Positions 1-9,939 of a stretch of DNA of 64,000 bases are shown here, in pieces. Below the pieces are notes generated by a model. It saw only the letters and a program-made list of their open reading frames with translations, was not told the DNA's origin and did not search any database. This DNA is from Adiantum capillus-veneris (lineage: Eukaryota; Streptophyta; Polypodiopsida; Polypodiales; Pteridaceae). Numbering within the stretch: the first letter of the stretch is position 1; each line of letters opens with the position of its first letter. The DNA lies in assembly GCA_014529385.2 (NCBI GenBank), contig CM043942.1, forward strand, positions 110,542,141-110,606,140, written 5' to 3'. The translations under genes and the position numbers were made by a program.

Positions 1-539
1 TTTGGCGTCAAAGGCGTGTAGTCTGGAAGCTGTAACTTGCTGTGAACCCGAACTAAAGGCTGCTGGGAAATGATGTCGTTTACTGAATCCACGCGACACT
101 CCGTCAGAGAATAGGCCAAGTGGGGGTACCAGCTCAGTATGTGCTCGTAGTGTGGCAAATGAAGAGGCTCGCACGTAATGATGATATGCCACACCACCCA
201 GCCCTGTGAGCGCAAGGCATGCCGATGAGTGACATAAACCAGGTAATTTTGTGGCAACACTGCTGGCCGTAGTGCAGGTACAGGAGCAGGCTCGGGTGCC
301 GGAATGAAGTCGGGAACCTGTCTTTCCTCTGGAACTGGAACTGGAGATGGGGAATCCGAAATGAGAATTACTTCCGGTTCGAATGCGGGTTCCGGTTCGG
401 GTACAGGTTTTGGTTCGGGGATATTTGGTATAATTATCACTTCGGGAGCTTGAGGAGGATTGTCCGGCAATATTTCTTCGGGCACCTCGTCTATGTACGA
501 GAGAAAATTGACGGGAACGTCGAGGGCATCGTCTTCCAT
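1..539 (-). CDS. Partial ORF of LTR element Z (acidic Pro-rich N-terminus, gag position)
   Basis: An open frame on the minus strand starts at the ATG ending at 539 (first residues MEDDALDVPV) and runs off the window with no stop, giving about 179 codons. Residues 20-80 are acidic and proline-rich with many PEP-type repeats. They are followed by a more globular part with aromatic residues (NYLVYVTHRH, GWVVWHIIITC, LSWYPHLAYSL). I do not recognise a family. The ORF is the first one after a tRNA-Met primer site and an LTR (1178-1622), which places it in the gag position of an LTR retrotransposon. That position is the only evidence for a gag role. It is intact as far as it can be seen, unlike most transposon ORFs here. 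It could also be a non-gag first ORF. Confidence 0.5.
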   Translation of the reverse strand, partial: MEDDALDVPVNFLSYIDEVPEEILPDNPPQAPEVIIIPNIPEPKPVPEPEPAFEPEVILISDSPSPVPVPEERQVPDFIPAPEPAPVPALRPAVLPQNYLVYVTHRHALRSQGWVVWHIIITCEPLHLPHYEHILSWYPHLAYSLTECRVDSVNDIISQQPLVRVHSKLQLPDYTPLTP

Positions 540-1177
540 GACTGTGAACAAGCCCGCGTGCGCACCTGGCGATGGCCAGAATTGGTAGCGCTGGGAATTA
601 GCAAAAGAGAGAGCGAGAGATTTCCTTCACGCTGGCGCTGGTTATGCATTTCGCTGGCTGCCGTTGGCCTTTTTTGTTTAATTATTCCCCAAAGGGTGCC
701 CACTTAAAAGTTAGGTTGGGGCGGCCGGCCAAAAACCCTTAAATTAAAAGGGTGGCCCTTTTTTTTAAAAGCAAGCGCTTGTAAAAGAATCACCCAAACG
801 CTGCGCTGCTTCTAATAAATTGGAACGCTGCTGCCTCTAGCGAAAATAGCCTGCGCTGCCAGAGTTTGCTGCCTACTGCAAGGTTCTGGGTGAAGGACTG
901 GCATGGAATCACCGGCTTGCGTCACTTGCACAAGAAGGAGAGGGTACCACTCTTCCTGTCCTCGCGAAGAGTCTCGAAGTGCAACCGGTATGCCGCAAGA
1001 CCTACTCAGTCTGCCATCTTCTGCTTATCTTTATTTAACCGTTTGAGAAAAGATTACCTCATGCTGACGTGGGTCTTGGCCATCTTTCTTCTGCTTCCAT
1101 ATAACTCTGGGAAGGGGGGGGGGGAGAGTAGCGGCGAGGGTGAGAGGCTCACAACCCTCGGGTCCCGGGAAAAATTT
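540..1177 (-). other. Untranslated leader of element Z
   Basis: This is the stretch between the primer binding site and the first ATG of element Z. It contains a G-run near 1115-1125 and no ORF that resembles a protein. The plus-strand ORFs here (450-707, 866-1195) have no recognisable domains and are probably chance. Confidence 0.4.
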
Positions 1178-1189
1178 GCTCTGATACCA
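1178..1189 (-). promoter_or_regulatory. Primer binding site of element Z (tRNA-Met)
   Basis: The minus strand reads TGGTATCAGAGC, the standard complement of the plant initiator tRNA-Met 3' end. It lies one base from the LTR end at 1191. This fixes the orientation of Z and the inner LTR edge. Confidence 0.75.
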
Positions 1190-1190
1190 C

Positions 1191-1622
1191 TGTAAGGATT
1201 CTAGTCACTAATCCTTAATTAAGTACTTAAACTCATGATTAAGACTTAAGAAACTGAAATTGAACTTAGAACAAGACTTAGAAGACTCTGTGTTTGATTT
1301 CTTGAAAGTGTGATACAAGGGTTTCTTTTATAGGAATTGAATAGTCATCAGTGAAGAGGCACGTCTCTTTGTGAAGAGACATGACTTTAGGCGAAAAGAC
1401 ACATCCTTTCGGCGAAGAGCTGCAACCATTGGGTGAAGAGTCGCATCCGTAAGGTGAAGGGGTGTGACCAGTCGTCGAAGGAGTGTGGCTTTTGGCGAAG
1501 AGGTATGTCTTTTGGGCGAAGGGGTGTGACCATTCGAGAACATGAGTCCTCCTGGGTTAGTCACACTTCGCATCTGCATCTCTAATGAATCAAGAAGAGT
1601 GTAACAAGTCACAATCGTGACA
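1191..1622 (-). repeat. 5' LTR of element Z
   Basis: The segment begins TGTAAGGATT and ends CGTGACA, so it has TG...CA termini, and it abuts the primer binding site. Its length would be 432 bp. The inner edge is well supported. The outer edge is inferred from the terminal dinucleotide only, because the second LTR lies outside the window. Positions 1350-1545 hold a degenerate tandem array of roughly 30-bp units built on GGCGAAGAGG-like motifs, typical of U3 enhancer repeats. Confidence 0.55.
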
Positions 1623-1638
1623 CTTTCCATCCATTAGT

Positions 1639-3014
1639 GTTGCCAGCTTTGCCGGGACAACCAACTGAGGGGCCCCAAATCTGCACCCTGGACGGGTATG
1701 GGGGCTCGATCCGCAATGCAACTTGCAGATGTCCAGGCACTTAGAGTAGTTGCATATCCTCTGGTTGCACACAACATGATTAATAGCATTACCATCAGAA
1801 TCCATCATGAGCATTTTGCAGTGCATAGAACCCATTTTCCCTATTTTAGCCATTTTTCACTTATTATTATTAAGTGACTTTGTTGGGAAACTGGGTAGGG
1901 CAAACTGGCCAAGCACGTATATAAGAAAAGCAAGCGCTAGCACTTTTTGGCAGAGGAGGCAGTAGAGACCCAATGTCTGGCAGTGCACCTTCTCAGCAAG
2001 ACCCCAGGCGGAACAACTTAGCGTTTTTTCAGCTATCAAGAAGCCTAGCGTTTTCAGCAATTGCAGATCAGCCCCAGTGTTTTGCAGATTGCAGATCAGC
2101 ATGGCATTAGCAGATTGCAACAGACTCCCTAGCGTTTTTACAGTAGACAACAGATCAGCCTAGCGTTTTTTCAACTTGCAGAGCACCTAGCGTTTTGCAA
2201 ATTCTCGTCGACCGAACATCCATTTGCATCAGCGTTTTGCATTTTCAGCAGTTAGATTCCGCACCGCAGCCCCCAAACCTCGCAAATCTCACCTTCCCGT
2301 TGCAGATCCTCGCCTCACGGTCAAATCGGCAAGCGTTTGCAGATTCAGCCCGCTATTCGCAGATTTCAAAATTTGCGTTTTCAGCGCGTTGTCGTCGTCA
2401 CCGATATAGAGTCAGAATTCAGCAGATACTAGATTTGCAGATTTCAGCCCCTAGCGTTTTTAGTTTTCAGCCCGTCTCATCGTCAACATCGTCAGCAAGA
2501 CTATTGCATTTAGACCATTGTAGAGATTTGTGCAATCAATAGTAGACTGCTCTCGCCATAGAGAGTGGGGCCCTTGGAGGAAGGTTTGACAACATTCTGG
2601 TGTCGTATTCTTCTCTCTCTATCTCTCAGTCTCAGCACCTTCATTCACCGTGTGTAGCACTTTGTTTGTGATCATTTGCACTCTCTCACCGAAGGAATGG
2701 AAGGCTCTCCCTTGTATTCTTCTCTCTCTATCTCTCAGTCTCAGCACCTTCATTCACCGTGTGTAGCACTTTGTTTGTGATCATTTGCACTCTCTCACCG
2801 AAGGAATGGAAGGCTCTCCCTTGTATTCTTCTCTCTCTATCTCTCAGTCTCAGCACCTTCATTCACCGTGTGTAGCACTTTGTTTGTGATCATTTGCACT
2901 CTCTCACTGAAGAAACGGAAGGCTCTCCCTTCGGTAAGTAAAAGGAACCCTTGAGCACAGTTCGGAGCACTCATCTTGAGCAAAGTTCAACATTCACTTC
3001 CGCTGCATCTTACA
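1639..3014 (+). repeat. 5' LTR of element A
   Basis: The right edge ends in TTACA immediately before the primer site. It is homologous to the LTRs of N (inverse strand) and to 9940-11923. A TATA-like TATATAAG lies near 1919. About ten copies of a TAGCGTTTT(T)-type motif, usually followed by CAG, occur between 2018 and 2470. The left edge is placed at TGTTGCC by comparison with the 3' LTR start and could be off by tens of bases. Confidence 0.65.
2605..2931 (+). repeat. 109-bp unit repeated three times in the LTR of A
   Basis: Starting at the GTATTCTTCTC positions 2605, 2714 and 2823, a 109-bp unit occurs three times, almost identical. The related LTR at 9940-11923 has single copies at the equivalent places, so the triplication arose in this LTR. 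Confidence 0.9.
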
Positions 3015-3032
3015 TTGGTATCAGAGCTTTGG
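3015..3032 (+). promoter_or_regulatory. Primer binding site of element A
   Basis: TTGGTATCAGAGCTTTGG follows the LTR directly and matches initiator tRNA-Met priming. It sets the inner edge of the 5' LTR. Confidence 0.85.
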
Positions 3033-3181
3033 TAGTGTTTCTGTATCACTCAAGGAAAGAACCACATAAATTGTTTTTGCTTGTTGCAGTCGCACGTAAC
3101 CCAAGTCCACTTGGGCGTGCCGATTCCTGATCGTGTTGTTGAAGAGTGACAGGAAACCCAAGAAAGAAGGGCTTGTCCAGC

Positions 3182-4593
3182 TGTAAGGTGCAGCGGAATG
3201 AATGTTGTATTTTCTCAAGATTAGTGATCTTTATTGCTCAAGGTTCCTTTTAGTTCTTATGGAAAGAGAGAGCTTTCCGTCTTGTAGAGTGCCGTGGTCA
3301 CGAACAAAGTGAGTGGATATTGTGCGTGCAAGTGAATGAGACTGAGAGAAGGAGAGAGAAGAGATACGACACCGAGAGGTTTGTAAAACCCTCCTCCGAA
3401 GGCCCCACTCTCGTCGGCGAGAGTGGTCTACTTTGATTGCACAAATGTGTACAATGCAAATGCAATGGACTGATGCAATGGGACTATGCCGATGACGACG
3501 ACGGTGATGACGACGGCGACTTGGGCTGAAATTTGAGATCTTCTAGATGCTGAATTTCTTTGACTGTTTCAAGGCTGAAAATGGACTGTTTTGGCTGCGT
3601 TTTGATGGCTGAAAATGGGGGAGCATCTGCAACCAACTTGGGGGTGATCGGCTACTGTGCATAGGCTGAAAACTGTGTTTTCTTACTGCTGAAATTGCAG
3701 GTCAAAAACACTGGTTGCTGATCCAAAACGCTGGGCAGATCTGTATTTGCAAAACAAAAACGATGGTATGTTGGACTTACTGCTCTGCTAGCGTTATCAT
3801 AATGCTGAAAACGCTGGGAAATTCAGCCGTGCTGGCCTTGGCAAAAACGCTAAGGGGCTGGGCTGATGCTAAGGTTCAAACGCTAGGGATTGGTATGGTT
3901 CTGTCGCGGGAAAACATCGGGGATGGGCTGATCTGCAAGGGCTAACACCAGAAGAGGGTACTCCAATGGCGATGGTTGGATCTGGTAAAAACGCCAAGGA
4001 TGGAAGCGGGATCTGCTTGCGATGGTGCTGCGGGGGGGTACTGCTGAGAAATTGCCTGTTGAGCGGGAAGCTCCCGCTGCCTCTTCTGCCAGAAAGTGTG
4101 AACTTTGGTTTGCTTATATATTAACTTAGCAAAATTGCCCTACCTACTTTTGTAGGAAAGTCACTTAAAAATAATAAGTGAAAATGCCAATAAATAGGAA
4201 AATAGGCTAAATGCACTGGAAAATTCCCCTAACTGATGCGAATGTGTGAACTTTGGTTTGCTTATATATTAACTTAGCAAAATTGCCCTACCTACTTTTG
4301 TAGGAAAGTCACTTAAAAATAATAAGTGAAAATGCCAATAAATAGGAAAATAGGCTAAATGCACTGGAAAATTCCCCTAACTGATGCGAATGGATTCTGA
4401 TGGGAATTTCGATGATCATGCTGTGTGCAATCGGAGGATATGCATCTATGCTAAGTGATTGGGCATGCACGGTCTACGAATAGACTCACAAAAGTGCCAG
4501 ATCACTGCTAATCTAAACTTGACTGGACTGACTGAACCCTGCTGTGGTGTAGCTTGTCCACGGACACATAGGGTTGGGATGTGTTACGTGACA
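3182..4593 (-). repeat. 3' LTR of element N
   Basis: This 1412-bp LTR is homologous to 6635-7883. It is longer mainly because of a 147-bp tandem duplication whose units begin at 4097 and 4244. Each unit carries the minus-strand TATA-like AATATATAAGC, so the core promoter region is doubled in this copy. Confidence 0.9.
4097..4390 (-). repeat. 147-bp tandem duplication including the LTR TATA region
   Basis: Two near-identical 147-bp units start at GTGTGAACTTTGG (4097 and 4244). The sister LTR at 6635-7883 has one unit, so the duplication is specific to the 3' LTR. Confidence 0.9.
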
Positions 4594-4606
4594 TCCCCTC
4601 CTTTTC
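4594..4606 (-). promoter_or_regulatory. Polypurine tract of element N
   Basis: The minus strand reads GAAAAGGAGGGGA directly before the LTR start TGTCACG. It is the expected plus-strand priming site and overlaps the stop codon of the upstream ORF. Confidence 0.8.
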
Positions 4607-6112
4607 AAAGTGAGGTACTGGTACCGAACTGTATGGCATTGAGGGAGATCGCCAACAACATCCGGAATCTTGGAAGGGACTCTTCGCCGGCCCACTCTGA
4701 TGTGTGGGTCGTGCGGTACTTGAACTTCATAAAGGTCTGCAACGCTTGCTTCTTTGGGCAGCGCCGAAAGCGACACAAAGTCTTCTGAATCTCCTTTCTT
4801 GCTTCAACTTCGTCTAGAGTCCTGCTTCTTTCGTCTTCAAGAATCTCCATGGCTGAAAATTCCTGAAACAATCTCCAACACAAAACCATGAACATACCCA
4901 TTCCATGTATATTGAAGGAAAAAAATCTTGTCTTCTCTAAAGACTGTGTATGCAATGTAGATGAACATAGAGACGGAGTTACAACCCGTTCATCAAACAC
5001 ATGCAAACAATGCGGTCGAATCTTTTCTGTTTGATCGAAATCAATCAACTGTGGCAAATCACAATGGAAATGCCCATGCTTGCTCATACTATCATGTGCT
5101 TGTTCAGAAACTGTGTCATGCCAAGGAAGAGACATGCAATGCGACTTCCTTACATACAAACTTTTCAGCTTTTCGTGAACAATCCGCATACATTCGTGCT
5201 CATCCATGAGAGAAACGTGCTCAACATACAATATGTCATGCCTAGGAAAAGGGATCACATGACGATGCTGACTAAAATACAGGGAACCTTCACGAATGAA
5301 ACACTTAAACAATGCGTGCGTATCAATCATGCGAACAAATAATCTTCCTGTGATGGTTCTTTGGACCTAGGCTCGATAGCCAAGATCGCTTCTTCCTGAA
5401 GGGGTTCTGTGGACCTAGGCTCGAGAGCCAAGATCGGTTCATCCTGAATGATCGAATCGTCCTGTGGGGGTTCTTGGGACCTCGACTCGAAAGCCAAGAT
5501 CGATTCTTAGTGATTGATCGAAGCTACAACGAGGTTAGCTTCGCTAGAAAAAGCATCCACTAACACATCATCCTTGTGAACAATCACATCATCTTCATGC
5601 AAATCATCATGCTTGTCATTGTCATCCAAATCATCATGCAAATCATTTGCATCCAAATCATCATGCTTATCATTGTGCTTCAAATCATCATGCAAATCAT
5701 TATCATTCAATTCATCATGCTTCTCATCATGCAATTCCTGTGTGTCATGCTGTGGAGAAGAAGAGACAGAGAGAGTCTCCTTTTCCTGAATTTCGTGCAT
5801 CGGTGCCGGTACTTGAGAAAAGAGTTGCAACAAGGCGGCTTTCCTTTCTTTGTACTCATGCTTTATGGCTGCCATTCTTTCTTCGTGTTCACGCTCTCTT
5901 TCTGCTTTTCTTTTGGCATTTCTTGCTTCTCGTTCTAACTTCTGTTTCAGAAAAAATTGCTGCAAAGCCTCCATAGGAGTTAGTGCAATCTTTGTCGTAG
6001 ATGGGAAAGGGGGAGGGTCGGAAAAACCTCGTGGTGGGGAAAATTCTTCTTCGCCTCTCTCATGCTCATCACCTCCAAGCGAAGTATCCATTCCGCTTCG
6101 AGTGATGATCAT
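4605..6112 (-). pseudogene. Long ORF of element N with one in-frame stop
   Basis: Translation on the minus strand starts at 6112 (MIITRSGMDT), the same start seen in the gag of A. It runs through a charged coiled-coil-like segment (about residues 60-105) and then an Asp/His-rich array (about residues 130-185; units like DLHDDLD and NDKHDDL). A TAA at 5507-5509 interrupts it. The same frame then continues with three imperfect copies of an ILAxEPRS.EP unit and about 240 further residues to a TGA at 4605. The second half has no family I recognise. No capsid, zinc knuckle, protease or RT is present. It looks like a gag N-terminus fused by internal deletion to a 3' ORF. Confidence 0.6.
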
Positions 6113-6616
6113 CCTGCAATCGTGGGTTCTTGTGGGTTCTTGGGTTCTTGGGTTCTTAAGTCCACTAGGAACTTGGGTTCTTGCGGGTCCTTGATTCGTG
6201 AGAATCGTGGGTTCTTGAGGTTCTTGAGTCTTGAGGGTCTTGGGTTCTTGGGGTTCTTAAGGTTCTTGGGGTTTTCTTTCACTTGCAAATCGCGTTGGAG
6301 AAGGATCTTCTCTTCACCCGAGTTCTACCCTTTTCTGCGGGCGCACCCCTTGGCGGCCTTGCGCTCACACCAAGGTTGCTTTTTCCCACCTCACGTCGAT
6401 TGGCCGGCCGCTAAGTGCACGGTCCGCTCTCAATGAGTGAAAAGAGACAGAAGGGGAGGCTGGACAAGCCCTTCTTTCTTGGGATTCCTGTCACTCTTCA
6501 ACAAAACACGATTACGACTCGCCACGCGCAAGTAAACTTGGGTTCGTGCGATCACAACAAGCAAAAACAATTCTTTTGGTTCTTGTGGTTCTTTTCTTGA
6601 GTAATGCAGAACACTT
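6113..6616 (-). other. Leader of element N
   Basis: This untranslated leader contains many copies of a GTTCTTG-type short repeat (6120-6280 as read on plus). It is collinear with the leader of A (3033-3181 plus 7884-8185), which proves the family relationship. No coding signal is seen. Confidence 0.6.
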
Positions 6617-6634
6617 CCAAAGCTCTGATACCAA
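6617..6634 (-). promoter_or_regulatory. Primer binding site of element N
   Basis: The minus strand reads TTGGTATCAGAGCTTTGG, identical to the site of A, and abuts the LTR at 6635. Confidence 0.85.
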
Positions 6635-7883
6635 TGTAAGGTGCAGCGGAATGAATGTTGTATTTTCTCAAGATTAGTGATCTTTATTGCTCAAGGTTCC
6701 TTTTAGTTCTTATGGAAAGAGAGAGCTTTCCGTCTTGTAGAGTGTTGTGGTCACGAACAAAGTGAGTGGATATTGTGCGTGCAAGTGAATGAGACTGAGA
6801 GAAGGAGAGAGAAGAGATACGACACCGAGAGGTTTGTAAAACCCTCCTCCGAAGGCCCCACTCTCGTCGGCGAGAGTGGTCTACTTTGATTGCACAAATG
6901 CGTACAATGCAAATGCAATGGACTGATGCAATGGGACTATGCCGATGACGACGGCGACTTGGGCTGAAATCTGAGATCTTCTAGATGCTGAATTTCTTTG
7001 ACAGTTTCAAGGTTGAAAATGGACTGTTTTGGCTGCGTTTTGATGGCTGAAAATGGGGGAGCATCTGCAACCAACTTGGGGATGATCGGCTACTGTGCAT
7101 AGGCTGAAAACTGCGTTTTCTTACCGCTGAAATTGCAGGTCAAAAACGCTGGCTGCTGATCCAAAACGCTGGGCAGATCTGCATTTGCAAAACAAAAACG
7201 CTGGTATGCTGGACTTATTGCTCTGCTAGCGTTAGCATAATGCTGAAAACGCTGGGAAATTCAGCCGTGCTGGCCTTAGCAAAAACGCTAAGGGGCTGGG
7301 CTGATGCTGAGGTTCAAACGCTAGGGATTGGTATGGTTTTGTCGGGGGAAAACATCGGGGATGGGCTGATCTGCAAGGGCTAACGCCAGAAGAGGGTACT
7401 CCGATGGCGATGGCTGGATCTGGTAAAAACGCCAAGGATGGAAGCGGGATCCGCTGGCAATGGTGCTGCGGGGGGGTATTGCTGAGAAGTTGCCTGTTGA
7501 GCGGGAAGCTCCTGCTGCCTCTTCTGCTAGAAAGTGTGAACTTTGGTTTGCTTATATATTAACTTAGCAAAATTGCCCTACCTACTTTTGTAGGAAAGTC
7601 ACTTAAAAATAATAAGTGAAAATGCCAATAAACAGGAAAATAGGCTAAATGCACTGGAAAATTCCCCTAACTGATGCGAATGGATTCTGATGGGAATTCC
7701 GATGATCATGCTGTGTGCAACCGGAGGATATGCATCTATGCTAAGTGACTGAGCATGCACGGTCTACGAATAGACTCACAAAAGTGCTAGATCACTGCTA
7801 ATCTAAACTTGACTGGACTGACTGAACCCTGCTGTGGTGTAGCTTGTCCACGGACAGATAGGGTTGGGATGTGTCACGTGACA
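6635..7883 (-). repeat. 5' LTR of element N
   Basis: This 1249-bp LTR has TG...CA ends, one copy of the TATA unit (near 7550), and inverse copies of the CAAAACGCT motif array. It is very similar to 3182-4593, so the insertion is fairly recent. Confidence 0.9.
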
Positions 7884-8185
7884 CCAGTCTCCCCTTGTTT
7901 CTCTTTTCACTCATTGAGAGTGGACCGTGCACGTAGCGGCCGGCCAATCGACGTGAGGTGAGAAGAAGCAACCTTGGTGTGAGCGCAAGGCCGCCAAGGG
8001 ATGCGCTCGCGGGAAAGAGAAGAGCTCGGGTAAGAGAAGATCCTTCTCTAACACAGATTGCAAGCTAAAGAAGAACCTCAAGAACCTCAAGAACTCAAGA
8101 TCCTCAAGAACTCAAGACTCTCAAGAACCCAAGAACCACAAGAATCCAAGTTCCTCGTGAACTTAAGAACCCAAGACTTCAATGT

Positions 8186-9935
8186 ATGGTCATCACCCGA
8201 AGCGGAATGGATACTTCGCATGGAGGTGATGAGGATGGAAGTGGCGAAGAAGAATTTTTTCCACCAGGAGGTTTTTCGACCCTCCCCCTTTTCCCATCTA
8301 TGCCAAGGATTGCACCAAATCCTATGGAGGCTTTGGTCAAGACGATGATGGATATGATGATACAACAAGAAGCGCAACGCGCCGCCTTGGAGCGCGAGCG
8401 CGAAGAAAGAAAGGCAAAATTGGAGCACGGGTGCGAGGAAAGAACGGCAGCCTTGGAGTGTGAGCGTGAGCAAGCGCGCTTGGTGGCCGAAGAAAGAAAG
8501 GCAGAATTGGATCGCGAGCGCGAAGAAAGACGGTTAGCCTTGGAGCGTGAGCGCGAGCAAGCGCGCTTGGCGGCCGAAGATAGACGAGCGGCTTTGGAGT
8601 TAGAGAGTGAGGCGCAGAGAGACCAACGCATGCAAGAGTTGGTCCTATAGGTACTCACCTTGAAACCCGAACCGGCCAAAGATGTTGGTGGTTCATCAAG
8701 TGGCGCAAGTTAAGATTCGGACTCCAACAACCATGTCACCGAGAAGTTGACATTCATTAAGTATGACGTTGGTAAGATGGATGCTAATTATACTCATTCT
8801 TGGTTGCATCAATTTAATGCTTATTTTGCGACAACTAAGAAGAAAGCGAATAGCAAAGTTTTGATGGCAACCATGTATCCTGCCGGTGATGCCATTAATT
8901 GGTATCAAGCGTGGCAAGAGGAGCAATTGGCCGCGCACCTAGAGGAAGCCGAGGTAGGCGTGCCCCTTTCTTTCAGTTGGGCCGACTTCCAAGACAAGCT
9001 CTAGGCGTGGTTCGTCACCTCAGTACCTAGTGCGGTTAAAGGAAGATTGGCGCAATCTTAAACAGAATAGTACTTCAGCCATGTCTTTTTCTAACCGTGT
9101 TTTGCAGCTTGGCACCCAATTACGCAAATCGGATGCGAAGCGCAAAGAGGCTTTCATTTTCGGGTTGGATGACTATATCAGGTTTGATGTGGAAGTCTTC
9201 GATCCCGTCGATCTCAACAATGCGGTAGCGATTGCTCTCGCACAAGAGATGAAGCACAATAAGGGAAAGTCTAAGGAGAACAACACTTCTCGAAGTACCT
9301 CTCAGACTCCTCAGAACCCTTAGAACGGTAAGAACGATAAGAATGGTAGCTCTTCTAACCAATCTTCCTCTAGTCTCTTAGAAAAGAACTCACACAATGA
9401 ATCTAAGGGTAAAAATTGCTAAACCTAGGCTCACCCTAGATGAAAAAGTAGCAGAAGGAATTTTAAAAGGATACATCACGTCAGAAGAACAAAGCATTTA
9501 TTCTAAGAAAGGTCGATGTTAACATTGTCACATCAAGGGTCACATAAAAAGAACATGTTCTAAGATTGAATCTAGCGAATCTAAAGAACCCACATCCTCT
9601 GTTAATGCCATCAATGAGAACACGAGTATGACCCACGTTTCTCATGATCCTCCCATTGATGAGCCTCTCATTAAGTGTTATGGTCATGTGAAGGGTCAAC
9701 GTTTTGTTATATTGTTTGATCTAGGCAGTATTCATGATGTGATAAGTCACAAGTGACTCTTGTCGAAAGAGCCCGCTTGGAGGTTAGCAAGACATCTCCT
9801 TTCGAGGTGTCGGGCTTCGCTCCTGGTATGGACTCTTTCATTACACGAGAGTGCCTTGATGTGTTGTTCACTGTTCAACAAGCATCTTTCCGTAGAAAAT
9901 TTATAGTATCTCCTCTCTCAGGATGTGATATGCTT
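8186..9935 (+). pseudogene. Gag-protease remnant of element A
   Basis: Gag starts at 8186 (MVITRSGMDT). Residues 55-150 are a strongly charged, coiled-coil-like array of EREREERxA units. A stop follows at 8648-8650. The same frame resumes with a typical gypsy capsid region (NYTHSWLHQFNAYF, 8747-9004). A frameshift leads into 9030-9323 (FSNRVLQLG, FIFGLDDYIRF). A CCHC-like knuckle at about 9519-9560 has its first cysteine followed by a stop. Protease follows (LFDLGSIHDVIS), where the usual DSG/DTG is DLG, so it is probably inactive. The ORF is cut off by the 3' LTR just after GCDMLL, where RT would normally follow. At least four disruptions make it a pseudogene. Confidence 0.8.
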
Positions 9936-9939
9936 TTAG

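Larger units (their letters stand above)
3182..7883 (-). mobile_element. Element N: complete non-autonomous LTR element nested in A
   Basis: Two homologous LTRs (3182-4593 and 6635-7883) with TGTAAGG and GTGACA ends flank about 2 kb of internal DNA. A primer site (6617-6634) and a polypurine tract (4594-4606) sit at the correct inner edges for a minus-strand element. The flanks are CCAGC (3177-3181) and CCAGT (7884-7888), a 5-bp duplication with one change. The only coding content is one interrupted ORF without protease, RT or integrase, so the element would have relied on proteins supplied in trans. Confidence 0.9.

Noticed and set aside
5350-5510. CRISPR-like direct repeats (three copies of an AGCCAAGATCG unit)
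   Set aside because: They are in-frame protein repeats in the ORF of element N, with too few units and no spacers.
5576-5976. Plus-strand ORFs rich in Ile/His/Met opposite the N ORF
   Set aside because: They are shadows of the Asp/His-rich array read on the other strand; no independent coding signal.
8087-8679. Minus-strand ORFs with Ser/Arg repeats opposite the gag of A
   Set aside because: They mirror the GAGCGCGAGCGCGAAGAA-type coiled-coil repeat of gag; the plus frame matches known gag features.
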